Part shown: piece after piece, positions 1-6,014 of the stretch | Numbering within the stretch: position 1 is the first letter of the stretch | How the letters are laid out: every line of letters begins with the position of its first letter | NCBI GenBank assembly: GCA_947505025.1 | Contig: CANNIJ010000067.1 | Coordinates: forward strand, 1-8,663 | Length of the DNA: 8,663 bases | DNA from: Legionellaceae bacterium | GTDB lineage: Bacteria > Pseudomonadota > Gammaproteobacteria > Legionellales > Legionellaceae | Reading direction: 5' to 3' | Made by a program: the position numbers and the translations under genes | Notes under the pieces: model-generated | The model's database searches: none | Told to the model about the DNA's origin: nothing | The model's input: only the letters and a program-made list of their open reading frames with translations

Positions 1-543
1 AAAGATGTAACCACTGAGGTCATAGACTCCAAGTGCCCTAAATGCGAGCAGCCGCTGGCGATTAGATTAGGTAAGCGTGGTAGGTTTATTGGTTGTACCG
101 GCTATCCTGAGTGTGATTATACTCAAGATTTGGCTAATCAATCTGGAGAGGTTGCAGAGCCTGAAGTTGTGGTAGATCGTGTATGTCCGCAGTGTTCTAG
201 CGCTTTAAATGTAAAAGTTGGTCGTTATGGCAAGTTTATTGGCTGTAGCAGTTATCCTGATTGTAAGTTTATTGAGCCTTTGGAAAAGCCGGCTGATACT
301 GGAGTTGCTTGTCCAGAATGTCACAAATCAACGATATTACAACGTAAGTCACGTAAAGGGAAAATATTTTACTCTTGCGCCAGTTATCCTAAGTGTTCTT
401 ATGCATTATGGAATGAGCCTGTAGACAAGCAATGTCCGCAATGTGCATGGCCTTTGTTGACAGTGAAAGAAACCAAACGTTCAGGACGGCAATTATTGTG
501 CCCGCATGAGGGTTGTGGATACTCGAAAAATGACGAACAGTAA
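1..543 (+). CDS. topA: DNA topoisomerase I, C-terminal zinc-ribbon region (5' truncated by window)
   Basis: The frame is open from base 1 to TAA at 541-543, giving 180 residues with no start in the window. It holds four consecutive tetracysteine zinc ribbons, with cysteines at fragment residues 12/15/32/38, 62/65/82/88, 104/107/126/132 and 145/148/167/172. The first three share the pattern CPxC, about 16-18 residues, then C-x-x-Y-P-x-C; the fourth is divergent and ends CPHEGC. This array is the C-terminal zf-C4 region of type IA topoisomerase I, which relaxes negative supercoils and uses these domains to bind single-stranded DNA and, in E. coli, RNA polymerase. The catalytic Toprim and tyrosine domains must lie upstream. 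The stop overlaps the start of ygfZ. A TTG at 130 is an in-frame Leu codon and not a separate gene start. The family call is confident; the symbol rests on the tail alone. Confidence 0.93.
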   Translation, partial: KDVTTEVIDSKCPKCEQPLAIRLGKRGRFIGCTGYPECDYTQDLANQSGEVAEPEVVVDRVCPQCSSALNVKVGRYGKFIGCSSYPDCKFIEPLEKPADTGVACPECHKSTILQRKSRKGKIFYSCASYPKCSYALWNEPVDKQCPQCAWPLLTVKETKRSGRQLLCPHEGCGYSKNDEQ

Positions 544-1420
544 CATTACTAATAACGAGTTTTTTGATTTGCAGCATCTGGGTGCGTTAGAGGTTATTGG
601 TGAGCGCGCTAGTGAGTTTCTGCAAGGACAACTGACGTGTGATTTACGAAATGTAAATGCTACAAAAATGCAGCAAGGTGCATTTTGCAGTGTTAACGGC
701 CGGATTCTTGCTATGTTGGATGTAGTCGAATTGCAGGGCCTGCATTTGATTTTGCCGCATGATTTATGCGCTCCAACCCAAGCATCGCTTGCTAAGGCAG
801 CTTTGTTCTCTCAAGTAAAGATTACTGTATCAAATAAGTGGCGTGTCTTTGGTCTTAAATTAAATGATTCAGCCAGTCTGCTGCCGTTTGGGTTATCCTG
901 GCCAGTCGGGCTGAATGAAGTGAGTAGTGGTAATGGATGTTATTGTTATCGGATTCACGGTGATCTGTACATGCTTTTAATCGAGACAACTGCGTATAAT
1001 CAGGTGGTTAATTGGTTATATGCAGTTGGTTGGCAGATTCTAGATCCATTATCTTGGCATGTTTTGCAGTTGCAAGCGCAGCGAGCAAGGATTTATCCTG
1101 AGTCCAGAGGTTTATTTTTCCCGCACAGGATTGGATTGCAGAACACTGGCTATATTAGCTTTAATAAAGGTTGTTATCGTGGCCAAGAAATCATTGCACG
1201 CATGCATTATCGGGCGCAACTCAAACATGAACTACGGATTGTTACGATTGAATCTCAGGTTGAATTGGTTCCAGGTAATCCGATAATTTCACCAGTTACA
1301 CAGGATAAAATTGGTGAAATTATCGATTTTTGCCGGGTTGCTCCAAATAGTTACTATGTAATGATCAGTGTTTTACGTGATCATGTTGGATCAGTCTTAC
1401 CGGCAGATGTTGCTATTTAG
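530..1420 (+). CDS. ygfZ: YgfZ/GcvT-like folate-binding protein, Fe-S cluster assembly/repair factor
   Basis: A 296-residue protein carrying the YgfZ signature KGCYRGQE, with its invariant cysteine at residue 215 (codon 1172-1174). The N-terminal GcvT-like fold is visible as ERASEFLQGQLTCDL, matching the G-x-D/R-x-x-x-x-x-QGQ-x-T-x-D pattern of the family. E. coli YgfZ is 326 residues. The family binds tetrahydrofolate and supports a subset of Fe-S enzymes, for example the radical-SAM enzyme MiaB, under oxidative conditions; it is cytosolic. The ATG at 530 is preferred: it overlaps the topA end by 14 bases and has a weak GGAT about 10 bases upstream. An in-frame ATG at 506 would add 8 residues but has no ribosome-binding site. 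The overlap suggests translational coupling to topA. The symbol follows the E. coli name; the physiological role is inferred from the family. Confidence 0.93.
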   Translation: MTNSNITNNEFFDLQHLGALEVIGERASEFLQGQLTCDLRNVNATKMQQGAFCSVNGRILAMLDVVELQGLHLILPHDLCAPTQASLAKAALFSQVKITVSNKWRVFGLKLNDSASLLPFGLSWPVGLNEVSSGNGCYCYRIHGDLYMLLIETTAYNQVVNWLYAVGWQILDPLSWHVLQLQAQRARIYPESRGLFFPHRIGLQNTGYISFNKGCYRGQEIIARMHYRAQLKHELRIVTIESQVELVPGNPIISPVTQDKIGEIIDFCRVAPNSYYVMISVLRDHVGSVLPADVAI

Positions 1421-1441
1421 GCTTTAACTTTAATTAAAGCC
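1420..1441. terminator. Palindrome between convergent genes, possible bidirectional terminator
   Basis: A perfect 8-bp inverted repeat (GGCTTTAA / TTAAAGCC) with arms at 1420-1427 and 1434-1441 and a 6-base loop. The left arm begins on the last base of the ygfZ stop, and the loop plus right arm include the stop and last codons of the minus-strand small gene. The position between two convergent stops suits a shared terminator. Neither strand has a clear T-run directly after the stem, so Rho-independent function is uncertain. Confidence 0.4.
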
Positions 1442-1681
1442 TGGGGTGCGGTGTTGCTTCGTACTATCCTCTTGCTCTTGCTCTTGCTCTTCGGCATACT
1501 GTTCTTTAATGGTTGCTAACGTAGGTTGGGCTTTTTTAATAACGATTTGTTGCACAAAGTAGACTAATGGCACAAGATCAACAAAATGGCCCCACCATTC
1601 ATTGTTGGGTACTTCAACTACTCTGATAGCCTGTTTATCTTGCGCTTGATCTAGCTGGCTTTGTGTGCTGCTTCTTTTCAT
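1430..1681 (-). CDS. Small hypothetical protein (83 aa) with an EQ-repeat tail
   Basis: I do not recognise a family. The 83-residue product has a polar, Gln/Ser-rich start (residues 1-18) and a conserved-looking core, VVEVPNNEWWGHF (residues 21-33). A hydrophobic stretch follows at about 34-48 and is probably too short and interrupted to be a confident membrane helix. A Glu/Gln alternation at 64-71 leads to a polar end. Support for a real gene: an extended -10 promoter about 30 bases upstream, a purine-rich AAGAGAAG before the ATG with rather long spacing, a compact position between two convincing genes, and a stop that falls inside a palindrome shared with ygfZ. The acidic EQ tail is encoded by a hexanucleotide repeat, so its length may vary between strains. 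No signal peptide or catalytic motif is visible. A low-complexity chance frame cannot be excluded. Confidence 0.6.
   Translation of the reverse strand: MKRSSTQSQLDQAQDKQAIRVVEVPNNEWWGHFVDLVPLVYFVQQIVIKKAQPTLATIKEQYAEEQEQEQEDSTKQHRTPGFN
1469..1491. repeat. Hexanucleotide tandem repeat (CTCTTG, about 3.8 copies)
   Basis: Three perfect CTCTTG units at 1469-1486 are followed by a partial CTCTT to 1491. The repeat lies in the small minus-strand gene, where it reads as alternating Gln and Glu codons (CAA GAG). The unit length is a multiple of three, so slippage would change the number of EQ pairs without breaking the frame. Confidence 0.9.
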
Positions 1682-1717
1682 GTTGGTTTACTTCTCTTAA
1701 ATAGTTTTGAGGCGCGT

Positions 1718-1746
1718 ATTGTACCACAAAATGACGAATGTGTCTG
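1718..1746 (-). promoter_or_regulatory. Promoter of the 83-aa gene (extended -10)
   Basis: Read on the minus strand: CAGACA at 1746-1741 (4 of 6 against TTGACA), a 17-base spacer, and TACAAT at 1723-1718 (5 of 6 against TATAAT), with TGG directly before the -10 giving the extended TGn element. The predicted transcription start is near 1711, leaving a leader of about 30 bases before the ATG at 1681. Sigma-70 type; inferred from sequence only. Confidence 0.65.
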
Positions 1747-1802
1747 TTTTTAGAGCTCGATGTTTTGCTAACAAATAACCTCGGTTGGTTGTCTGATTTT
1801 AC

Positions 1803-1831
1803 TTGACAAATCCAGTGATTTTGTCCAGAAT
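1803..1831 (+). promoter_or_regulatory. rpsT promoter (sigma-70 type)
   Basis: A perfect -35 TTGACA at 1803-1808, a 17-base spacer, and CAGAAT at 1826-1831 (4 of 6 against TATAAT). Predicted initiation is at about 1838, giving a leader of roughly 45 bases before the rpsT GTG. It is divergent from the promoter of the 83-aa gene, with about 57 bases between the two -35 elements. Confidence 0.7.
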
Positions 1832-1841
1832 CATGCTTTTC

Positions 1842-1865
1842 TACTTCTTGATGAAGTATTTTTAT
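1842..1865 (+). promoter_or_regulatory. Terminator-like hairpin in the rpsT leader
   Basis: A 6-bp stem TACTTC (1842-1847) / GAAGTA (1853-1858) with loop TTGAT, followed directly by TTTTTAT (1859-1865). It lies between the predicted transcription start and the ribosome-binding site of rpsT. The shape is that of a small intrinsic terminator, but the stem is short with only two G-C pairs, so any attenuation would be weak. It could instead be a protein-binding or stability element. S20 synthesis is autoregulated at translation in E. coli, which makes leader structure plausible here. Confidence 0.4.
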
Positions 1866-1883
1866 GTAGAACGGAGATTTTAA

Positions 1884-2150
1884 GTGGCAAATATTAAGTC
1901 AGCTATTAAGCGTGCTCGTCAAAACGTCAAGTTGCGCCAGCACAACGCAAGCGCCAGATCAATGTACCGAACATTCATTAAGAATGTTTTGAAGGCGGTT
2001 GAGACCGGAGACAAAACATTAGCTCAAGCTGCATACACCAAAGCTCAGCCAGTAATTGACAAGGCTGCTGGTAAAGGATTAATTCATAAGAATAAAGCCT
2101 CTAGAATTAAAAGTCGTTTGAGTGCACGCGTAAAAGCAATGGCTGCTTAA
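1884..2150 (+). CDS. rpsT: 30S ribosomal protein S20
   Basis: An 88-residue, very basic protein that matches bacterial S20 along its whole length. The start MANIKSAIKRARQ, the central NASARSMYRTFIK and the GLIHKNKASR block near the C-terminus are all S20 hallmarks (E. coli S20 is 87 residues). S20 binds 16S rRNA early in assembly of the small subunit. Translation starts at GTG (1884), with GGAG at 1873-1876 and a 7-base spacing. A non-AUG start recalls E. coli rpsT, which uses UUG and depends on this for autoregulation. It has its own promoter and a hairpin in the leader, and stands as a short unit before murJ. Confidence 0.98.
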   Translation: MANIKSAIKRARQNVKLRQHNASARSMYRTFIKNVLKAVETGDKTLAQAAYTKAQPVIDKAAGKGLIHKNKASRIKSRLSARVKAMAA

Positions 2151-2160
2151 TTCTTTTTTT
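2134..2160 (+). terminator. Possible weak intrinsic terminator at the rpsT stop
   Basis: A 5-bp stem AAGCA (2134-2138) / TGCTT (2144-2148) with a 5-base loop overlaps the last codons and stop of rpsT. A T-rich tract (TTCTTTTTTT, 2151-2160) follows two bases later. The tract is good but the stem is short, so partial read-through into murJ is likely. Confidence 0.4.
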
Positions 2161-2181
2161 GTTGTTATGAGTTGTAAGTTC

Positions 2182-2210
2182 ACCGGGCCGAACATGCGGC
2201 TCGGTTCGAG
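2182..2210 (+). terminator. GC-rich hairpin in the rpsT-murJ spacer
   Basis: A 9-bp stem ACCGGGCCG (2182-2190) / CGGCTCGGT (2197-2205), with one G-U pair and a 6-base loop, is the strongest hairpin in the window. No run of T follows (TCGAGGTTTTGG), so it is not a textbook intrinsic terminator. Two alternative stems use the same bases and exclude it: CGAAC 2189-2193 with GTTCG 2204-2208, and CTCG 2200-2203 with CGAG 2207-2210. It ends 10 bases before the murJ ribosome-binding site. A role as terminator, attenuator or RNA-stability element cannot be settled from sequence. Confidence 0.45.
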
Positions 2211-2228
2211 GTTTTGGAGTTCTTCCAT

Positions 2229-3800
2229 ATGAGCATGGCGCAAACTGTCGTTACTAAACGTCAAAGTCTTTTGCGTTCAACCTCGTTAGTTTCATTGATG
2301 ACTTTTTTTTCACGTATCATGGGATTTGCGCGTGACATGCTGATTGCACAAATGTTTGGTGCACAAGCCGGCATGGATGCATTTTATGTTGCTTTTAAAA
2401 TCCCTAACTTCATGCGCCGGCTGTTTGCCGAAGGTGCGTTTGCCCAAGCTTTCGTGCCAGTTTTAGCGGAGTACCAAAAAACCCGATCAACATCTGAAGT
2501 CCGCACTTTTTTAGCCAGGGTTTCGGGTAGTATGAGCGCGGCGTTGACTTTAGTTACTGTGCTGGGTGTTATTTTTGCTCCGTGGGTAATTGATATTTTT
2601 GCGCCAGGATTTACTGCAGACGGATCACGTTCATTGTTAGCAACAGAAATGTTGCGGTTAACTTTCCCTTATTTAATGTTAATTTCATTGACCGCCATGG
2701 CCGGCGCCATCTTAAATACTTATGGATATTTTGGAGTGCCGGCGTTCACTCCAGTATTACTTAATATTAGTATGATTCTTACGGCTATTTATCTAAGTCC
2801 TCATTTTGCGGTGCCGGTGGTAGCTCTAGCTTGGGGTGTTTTGATTGCAGGGATAGTGCAACTGCTGTTTCAAGTGCCATTTTTATATCATCGTCGATTG
2901 CTCATCAAGCCAATTTTAGGTTGGCGTGATCCTGGGGTTAGACGCGTCTTAATTTTGATGGGGCCGGCTTTATTTGGTGTGTCCATTGCGCAACTTAATC
3001 TGTTGGTAGATACAATTTTTGCTTCATTTTTACATGTGGGTAGTGTTACTTGGTTGTTTTATACTGATCGATTAGCCGATTTTCCTCTGGGTGTATTTGG
3101 AGTTGCGATTGCAACAGTAATTTTGCCACATTTATCTCGTCGTAATGCAACTCAAAACGCGCAGCATTTTTCCAGCGCATTGGATTGGGGATTGCGATTA
3201 TTATTGTTGATTGGTTTGCCAGCAGGCTTAGCTTTGGCTGTGTTTTCAATGCCTTTAATTGCGGCATGCTTTGCTTATGGTAAATTTAATGTGCTAGACG
3301 TATTGCAAACACAAAAAAGTTTAATTACTTTGGCACTGGGAGTTCCAGCATTTATGATGGTCAAGGTATTAGCCTCGGCTTTTTATGCTCGTCAAGACAT
3401 TAAAACCCCGGTCAAAATAGGTGCTGTGGCAATGCTTTTAAATACTTTGTTGTGTGCGCTGTTGGTGGGTAAATTTGCACATGCCGGCTTAACCATGGCC
3501 TCAGCGATTGCTGGTTACTTTAATTGTGCTTTATTATTAATTTTATTAGTACGACGTAAAGTTTATACGCCTAAAAAAGGTTGGTGGCTTTTTTTAGGAC
3601 AATTGTTGGTTGCGAATAGCATTATGTGTTTATATTTGTATTTGCTGCAAGGTAATTTAGATGATTGGATGTCGCATCATTTATTATCACGTATTGGTCT
3701 TTTATTGAAACATGTTCTGGTATCTTTATTTATTTATGTATTTGTTTTGTATGTTTTTGGTATGCGGACTCATCAATTTCGTGGGCAGTTCAAGGAGTAA
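2229..3800 (+). CDS. murJ: Lipid II flippase MurJ (MviN), peptidoglycan synthesis
   Basis: A 523-residue polytopic inner-membrane protein of the MOP exporter superfamily, the usual MurJ length with about 14 hydrophobic segments. It moves lipid II from the cytoplasmic to the periplasmic leaflet. The signature N-terminus is intact: FFSRIMGFARD, then FKIPNFMRRLFAEGAFAQAF. The cavity residues known in E. coli MurJ (R18, R24, D39, R52, R270) correspond to R29, R35, D50, R63 and R281 here, all shifted by exactly 11, so the functional core is present. The ATG at 2229 is chosen because GGAG at 2216-2219 is spaced 9 bases from it. A TTG at 2214 overlaps that site, and a second ATG lies at 2235. Its AAGGAG near the 3' end serves the next gene, the M17 aminopeptidase, which starts 2 bases after the stop. 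Confidence 0.97.
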   Translation: MSMAQTVVTKRQSLLRSTSLVSLMTFFSRIMGFARDMLIAQMFGAQAGMDAFYVAFKIPNFMRRLFAEGAFAQAFVPVLAEYQKTRSTSEVRTFLARVSGSMSAALTLVTVLGVIFAPWVIDIFAPGFTADGSRSLLATEMLRLTFPYLMLISLTAMAGAILNTYGYFGVPAFTPVLLNISMILTAIYLSPHFAVPVVALAWGVLIAGIVQLLFQVPFLYHRRLLIKPILGWRDPGVRRVLILMGPALFGVSIAQLNLLVDTIFASFLHVGSVTWLFYTDRLADFPLGVFGVAIATVILPHLSRRNATQNAQHFSSALDWGLRLLLLIGLPAGLALAVFSMPLIAACFAYGKFNVLDVLQTQKSLITLALGVPAFMMVKVLASAFYARQDIKTPVKIGAVAMLLNTLLCALLVGKFAHAGLTMASAIAGYFNCALLLILLVRRKVYTPKKGWWLFLGQLLVANSIMCLYLYLLQGNLDDWMSHHLLSRIGLLLKHVLVSLFIYVFVLYVFGMRTHQFRGQFKE

Positions 3801-3802
3801 TT

Positions 3803-5203
3803 ATGCGCGAGGATGCTTTTTATCAGGATAGTTTAGAGTTTTTAGCGCAGTCTACAGAATATGCTGTCCCATTGATTTTTATCACTAAATCAGATTACAT
3901 GAGTTCATGTGCTGATCTTTTAAGTACTTATGTTCGGGCAGTATTTTCAGCTCAAAAATTTACTGGGGCGCCGGGTGAACTAGCCTGGTTTTATAACTCC
4001 GAAGGTGGGTTAGCTAGTGTTTATGTCGGTGCAGGTCTGGCGGTGGATGCACATGCGGTTTCTATGGCTGCGGTGCGGATACCGCCGGGTGTTTATTCTA
4101 TTGCCCATACATTGAATATTCATGCCTTGTTAGGATGGTCACTGGCGCAATACAAGTTTGATCTATATAAACCAAGTCAGTCAAAAGAGCGTAGATTGCT
4201 TGTGGATCCTAAAATATTACCTGAATTATTAATTCAGGCTCATGCAATATTTTTAGTCCGTGATTTAATTAATACTCCAGCTAGTGATATGAATCCAGAA
4301 CATTTGGGCTTGGCATTATCAAGTTTAGCCCTGCAGCATGGTGCTGAGTATCAGGATGTGGTTGGAACCAAGTTGCTGGAGGATGGCTTTAGTGCAATTC
4401 ATGCAGTAGGTCGAGCATCAGATTGTGATCCGCGGCTGCTGTCATTGACCTTTGGTGAGCCGCACCATCCGCGTGTTACTTTAGTGGGTAAAGGCGTTTG
4501 TTTTGATTCTGGAGGTTTAGATATTAAGCCTTCAGCGGGTATGCGCTTGATGAAGAAAGATATGGGCGGAGCTGCTCAGGTTTTTGGTTTATCCTATGCC
4601 ATTATGGCACTACAGTTACCCATTAGATTACATGTTTTAATTCCAGCTGTTGAAAATGCAATAGGATCTAGATCTTATCGCCCGGGTGATGTGCTGAAAA
4701 TGCGTAACGGTCTTACGGTTGAAATTGATAACACAGATGCTGAGGGTCGATTGATTTTAGCCGATGCTTTGGTCAAAGCCTGTGAGGAAGAGCCAGAAAT
4801 AGTAATTGATTTTGCAACTTTAACTGGTGCTGCACGTGTGGCGGTGGGCACGGAAATTGCCGCAATGTTTACGCCGGATCCAGCGATAGCGGCCGCCATG
4901 CTAGCTGCATCTGATGCGGTACACGATCCTGTTTGGCACATGCCATTATACTCTGGTTATGCCAGTTTATTGGATTCATCGATTGCTGATATGACTAATT
5001 CCACTGCATCGGCGTATGCCGGAGCAATCACTGCCGCGTTATTTTTACAGAGATTCGTATCTAAAAGCACTGATTGGGTTCATTTTGATGTTATGGCGTG
5101 GAATGTAAGTAATAAACCTGGTCGCCCAGAGGGTGGTGAGGCTATGGGGATGTTGACTGTTTTAGAATACTTACGGAATCGTTACCCAAAATTACCAGGT
5201 TGA
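3803..5203 (+). CDS. M17-family leucyl aminopeptidase
   Basis: A 466-residue cytosolic metallo-aminopeptidase that removes N-terminal residues from peptides. The complete M17 active site is visible: metal ligands K230, D235, D253, D312 and E314, and catalytic K242 and R316. Their spacing is identical to E. coli PepA (K270, D275, D293, D352, E354; K282, R356). Motifs are VGKGVCFDSGG, KKDMGGAA, SYRPGDVL and NTDAEGRLILADAL. The C-terminal HFDVMAWN...GRPEGGEAMG resembles the shorter leucyl aminopeptidase subgroup common in alphaproteobacteria rather than classical PepA (503 aa), so I give no pepA or pepB symbol. The N-terminal domain (about 1-150) is divergent, as is usual. The ATG at 3803 has AAGGAG at 3792-3797, and the frame upstream lies inside murJ. 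Translation is probably coupled to murJ. Its 3' end overlaps dam convergently by 22 bases. It may recycle peptides imported by transporters such as the POT protein encoded nearby. Confidence 0.94.
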   Translation: MREDAFYQDSLEFLAQSTEYAVPLIFITKSDYMSSCADLLSTYVRAVFSAQKFTGAPGELAWFYNSEGGLASVYVGAGLAVDAHAVSMAAVRIPPGVYSIAHTLNIHALLGWSLAQYKFDLYKPSQSKERRLLVDPKILPELLIQAHAIFLVRDLINTPASDMNPEHLGLALSSLALQHGAEYQDVVGTKLLEDGFSAIHAVGRASDCDPRLLSLTFGEPHHPRVTLVGKGVCFDSGGLDIKPSAGMRLMKKDMGGAAQVFGLSYAIMALQLPIRLHVLIPAVENAIGSRSYRPGDVLKMRNGLTVEIDNTDAEGRLILADALVKACEEEPEIVIDFATLTGAARVAVGTEIAAMFTPDPAIAAAMLAASDAVHDPVWHMPLYSGYASLLDSSIADMTNSTASAYAGAITAALFLQRFVSKSTDWVHFDVMAWNVSNKPGRPEGGEAMGMLTVLEYLRNRYPKLPG

Positions 5204-6006
5204 TAAACAGCTAATAACTCGCGGGCGTTTATTCTGCTGTCAGCACGACAACTTATCAAGCGTTTTACATCAAATGAGTGAATTTTAGCGCCTTGATAGT
5301 AGGCGCGGGTTTCTGGCGTATCATGATTAGATATGATTATAGTGATACCTGCTTGAGCCGTCTCTTGTGCTAGTTGCGCGAGTTTAAGTTGTTCCTGTAC
5401 TCCAAATGGTTGGGATGTATATGCGGTGAAATTAGACTGTTGTATTTTAGGTGAGTACGGTGGATCACAATAAATTACATCACCAGCCTTGGCTAGTGCA
5501 AAGGTATCAACAAAATCAGCATGAATAATCTCAGCATTTTTTGATTTAGAATGAAATATTTTCATTTCTTTTTGAGGAAAGTATGGCCTGACATTTAGAC
5601 CAAATGGTACATTATAGATACCTCGGCTATTATATCTACATAATCCATTGAATCCATGGCGATTTAAATATAGAAACAACTGAGCTCTTTGTCTTGTACC
5701 GGTGCATCGATTAAATTTTTCACGCAAAGAGATATATGTTTCTTTATCGTTGTTGTTTGGTACAAACAACTCCTTGCAGTATAAAATAAAATCATCACCC
5801 TCAGCTTGCAAATGCAAAAACAAAGAAATTAAGTCCTGATTTTTTTCTGCAAGCATATACTTTGGATATGCAGTATTCATAAAAACAGCTGCGCTGCCAG
5901 CAAATGGTTCAATTAAACGATTCGCTATGGGTAAAACCGATAATAAATGCTCTATGCATTGATATTTATTCCCAGCCCATTTTAAAAACCCACGTTGTTT
6001 ACTCAT
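5182..6006 (-). CDS. dam: DNA adenine methylase Dam (GATC-specific, N6-adenine)
   Basis: A 274-residue alpha-group adenine methyltransferase that lines up with E. coli Dam (278 aa) almost without gaps. It has the SAM motif FLKWAGNKY (residues 7-15), the IEPFAGSAAVF block, and the catalytic DPPY at 181-184, the same numbers as in E. coli. Residues implicated in GATC recognition in E. coli Dam (K9, N120, L122, R124, P134) are kept. Y119 is Phe and Y138 is Asn here, and motif I has Asn13 where E. coli has Gly. Dam marks GATC for mismatch repair strand choice, replication timing and gene regulation. The ATG at 6006 is preferred by this alignment. A TTG at 6012 has better spacing to AGGA (6021-6018) and would add two residues. 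It sits 8 bases behind the TyrP-like permease gene, so it is probably co-transcribed. Solitary versus restriction-linked: no restriction gene is visible. Confidence 0.95.
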   Translation of the reverse strand: MSKQRGFLKWAGNKYQCIEHLLSVLPIANRLIEPFAGSAAVFMNTAYPKYMLAEKNQDLISLFLHLQAEGDDFILYCKELFVPNNNDKETYISLREKFNRCTGTRQRAQLFLYLNRHGFNGLCRYNSRGIYNVPFGLNVRPYFPQKEMKIFHSKSKNAEIIHADFVDTFALAKAGDVIYCDPPYSPKIQQSNFTAYTSQPFGVQEQLKLAQLAQETAQAGITIIISNHDTPETRAYYQGAKIHSFDVKRLISCRADSRINARELLAVYQPGNFG

Positions 6007-6014
6007 CAGCAAAA

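Noticed and set aside
1363..1392. Three GATC sites in 30 bases at the end of ygfZ
   Set aside because: They lie within coding sequence with irregular spacing and no promoter or origin-like features nearby; chance is a sufficient explanation.
2197..2215. GGTTCGAGG resembles a tRNA T-loop
   Set aside because: No acceptor stem, D-arm or anticodon arm can be built around it; it is part of the spacer hairpin.
3046..3267. Open antisense frame within murJ
   Set aside because: It has no recognisable protein features and lies opposite a conserved MurJ segment.
3665..3802. A longer N-terminus for the aminopeptidase starting inside murJ
   Set aside because: The added residues overlap the murJ 3' end and are not M17-like. 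The ATG at 3803 has AAGGAG at 5-base spacing.
4675..4941. Open antisense frame within the aminopeptidase gene
   Set aside because: It lies opposite the most conserved part of the M17 active site, has a composition-driven Ala/Ser-rich translation and no ribosome-binding site.
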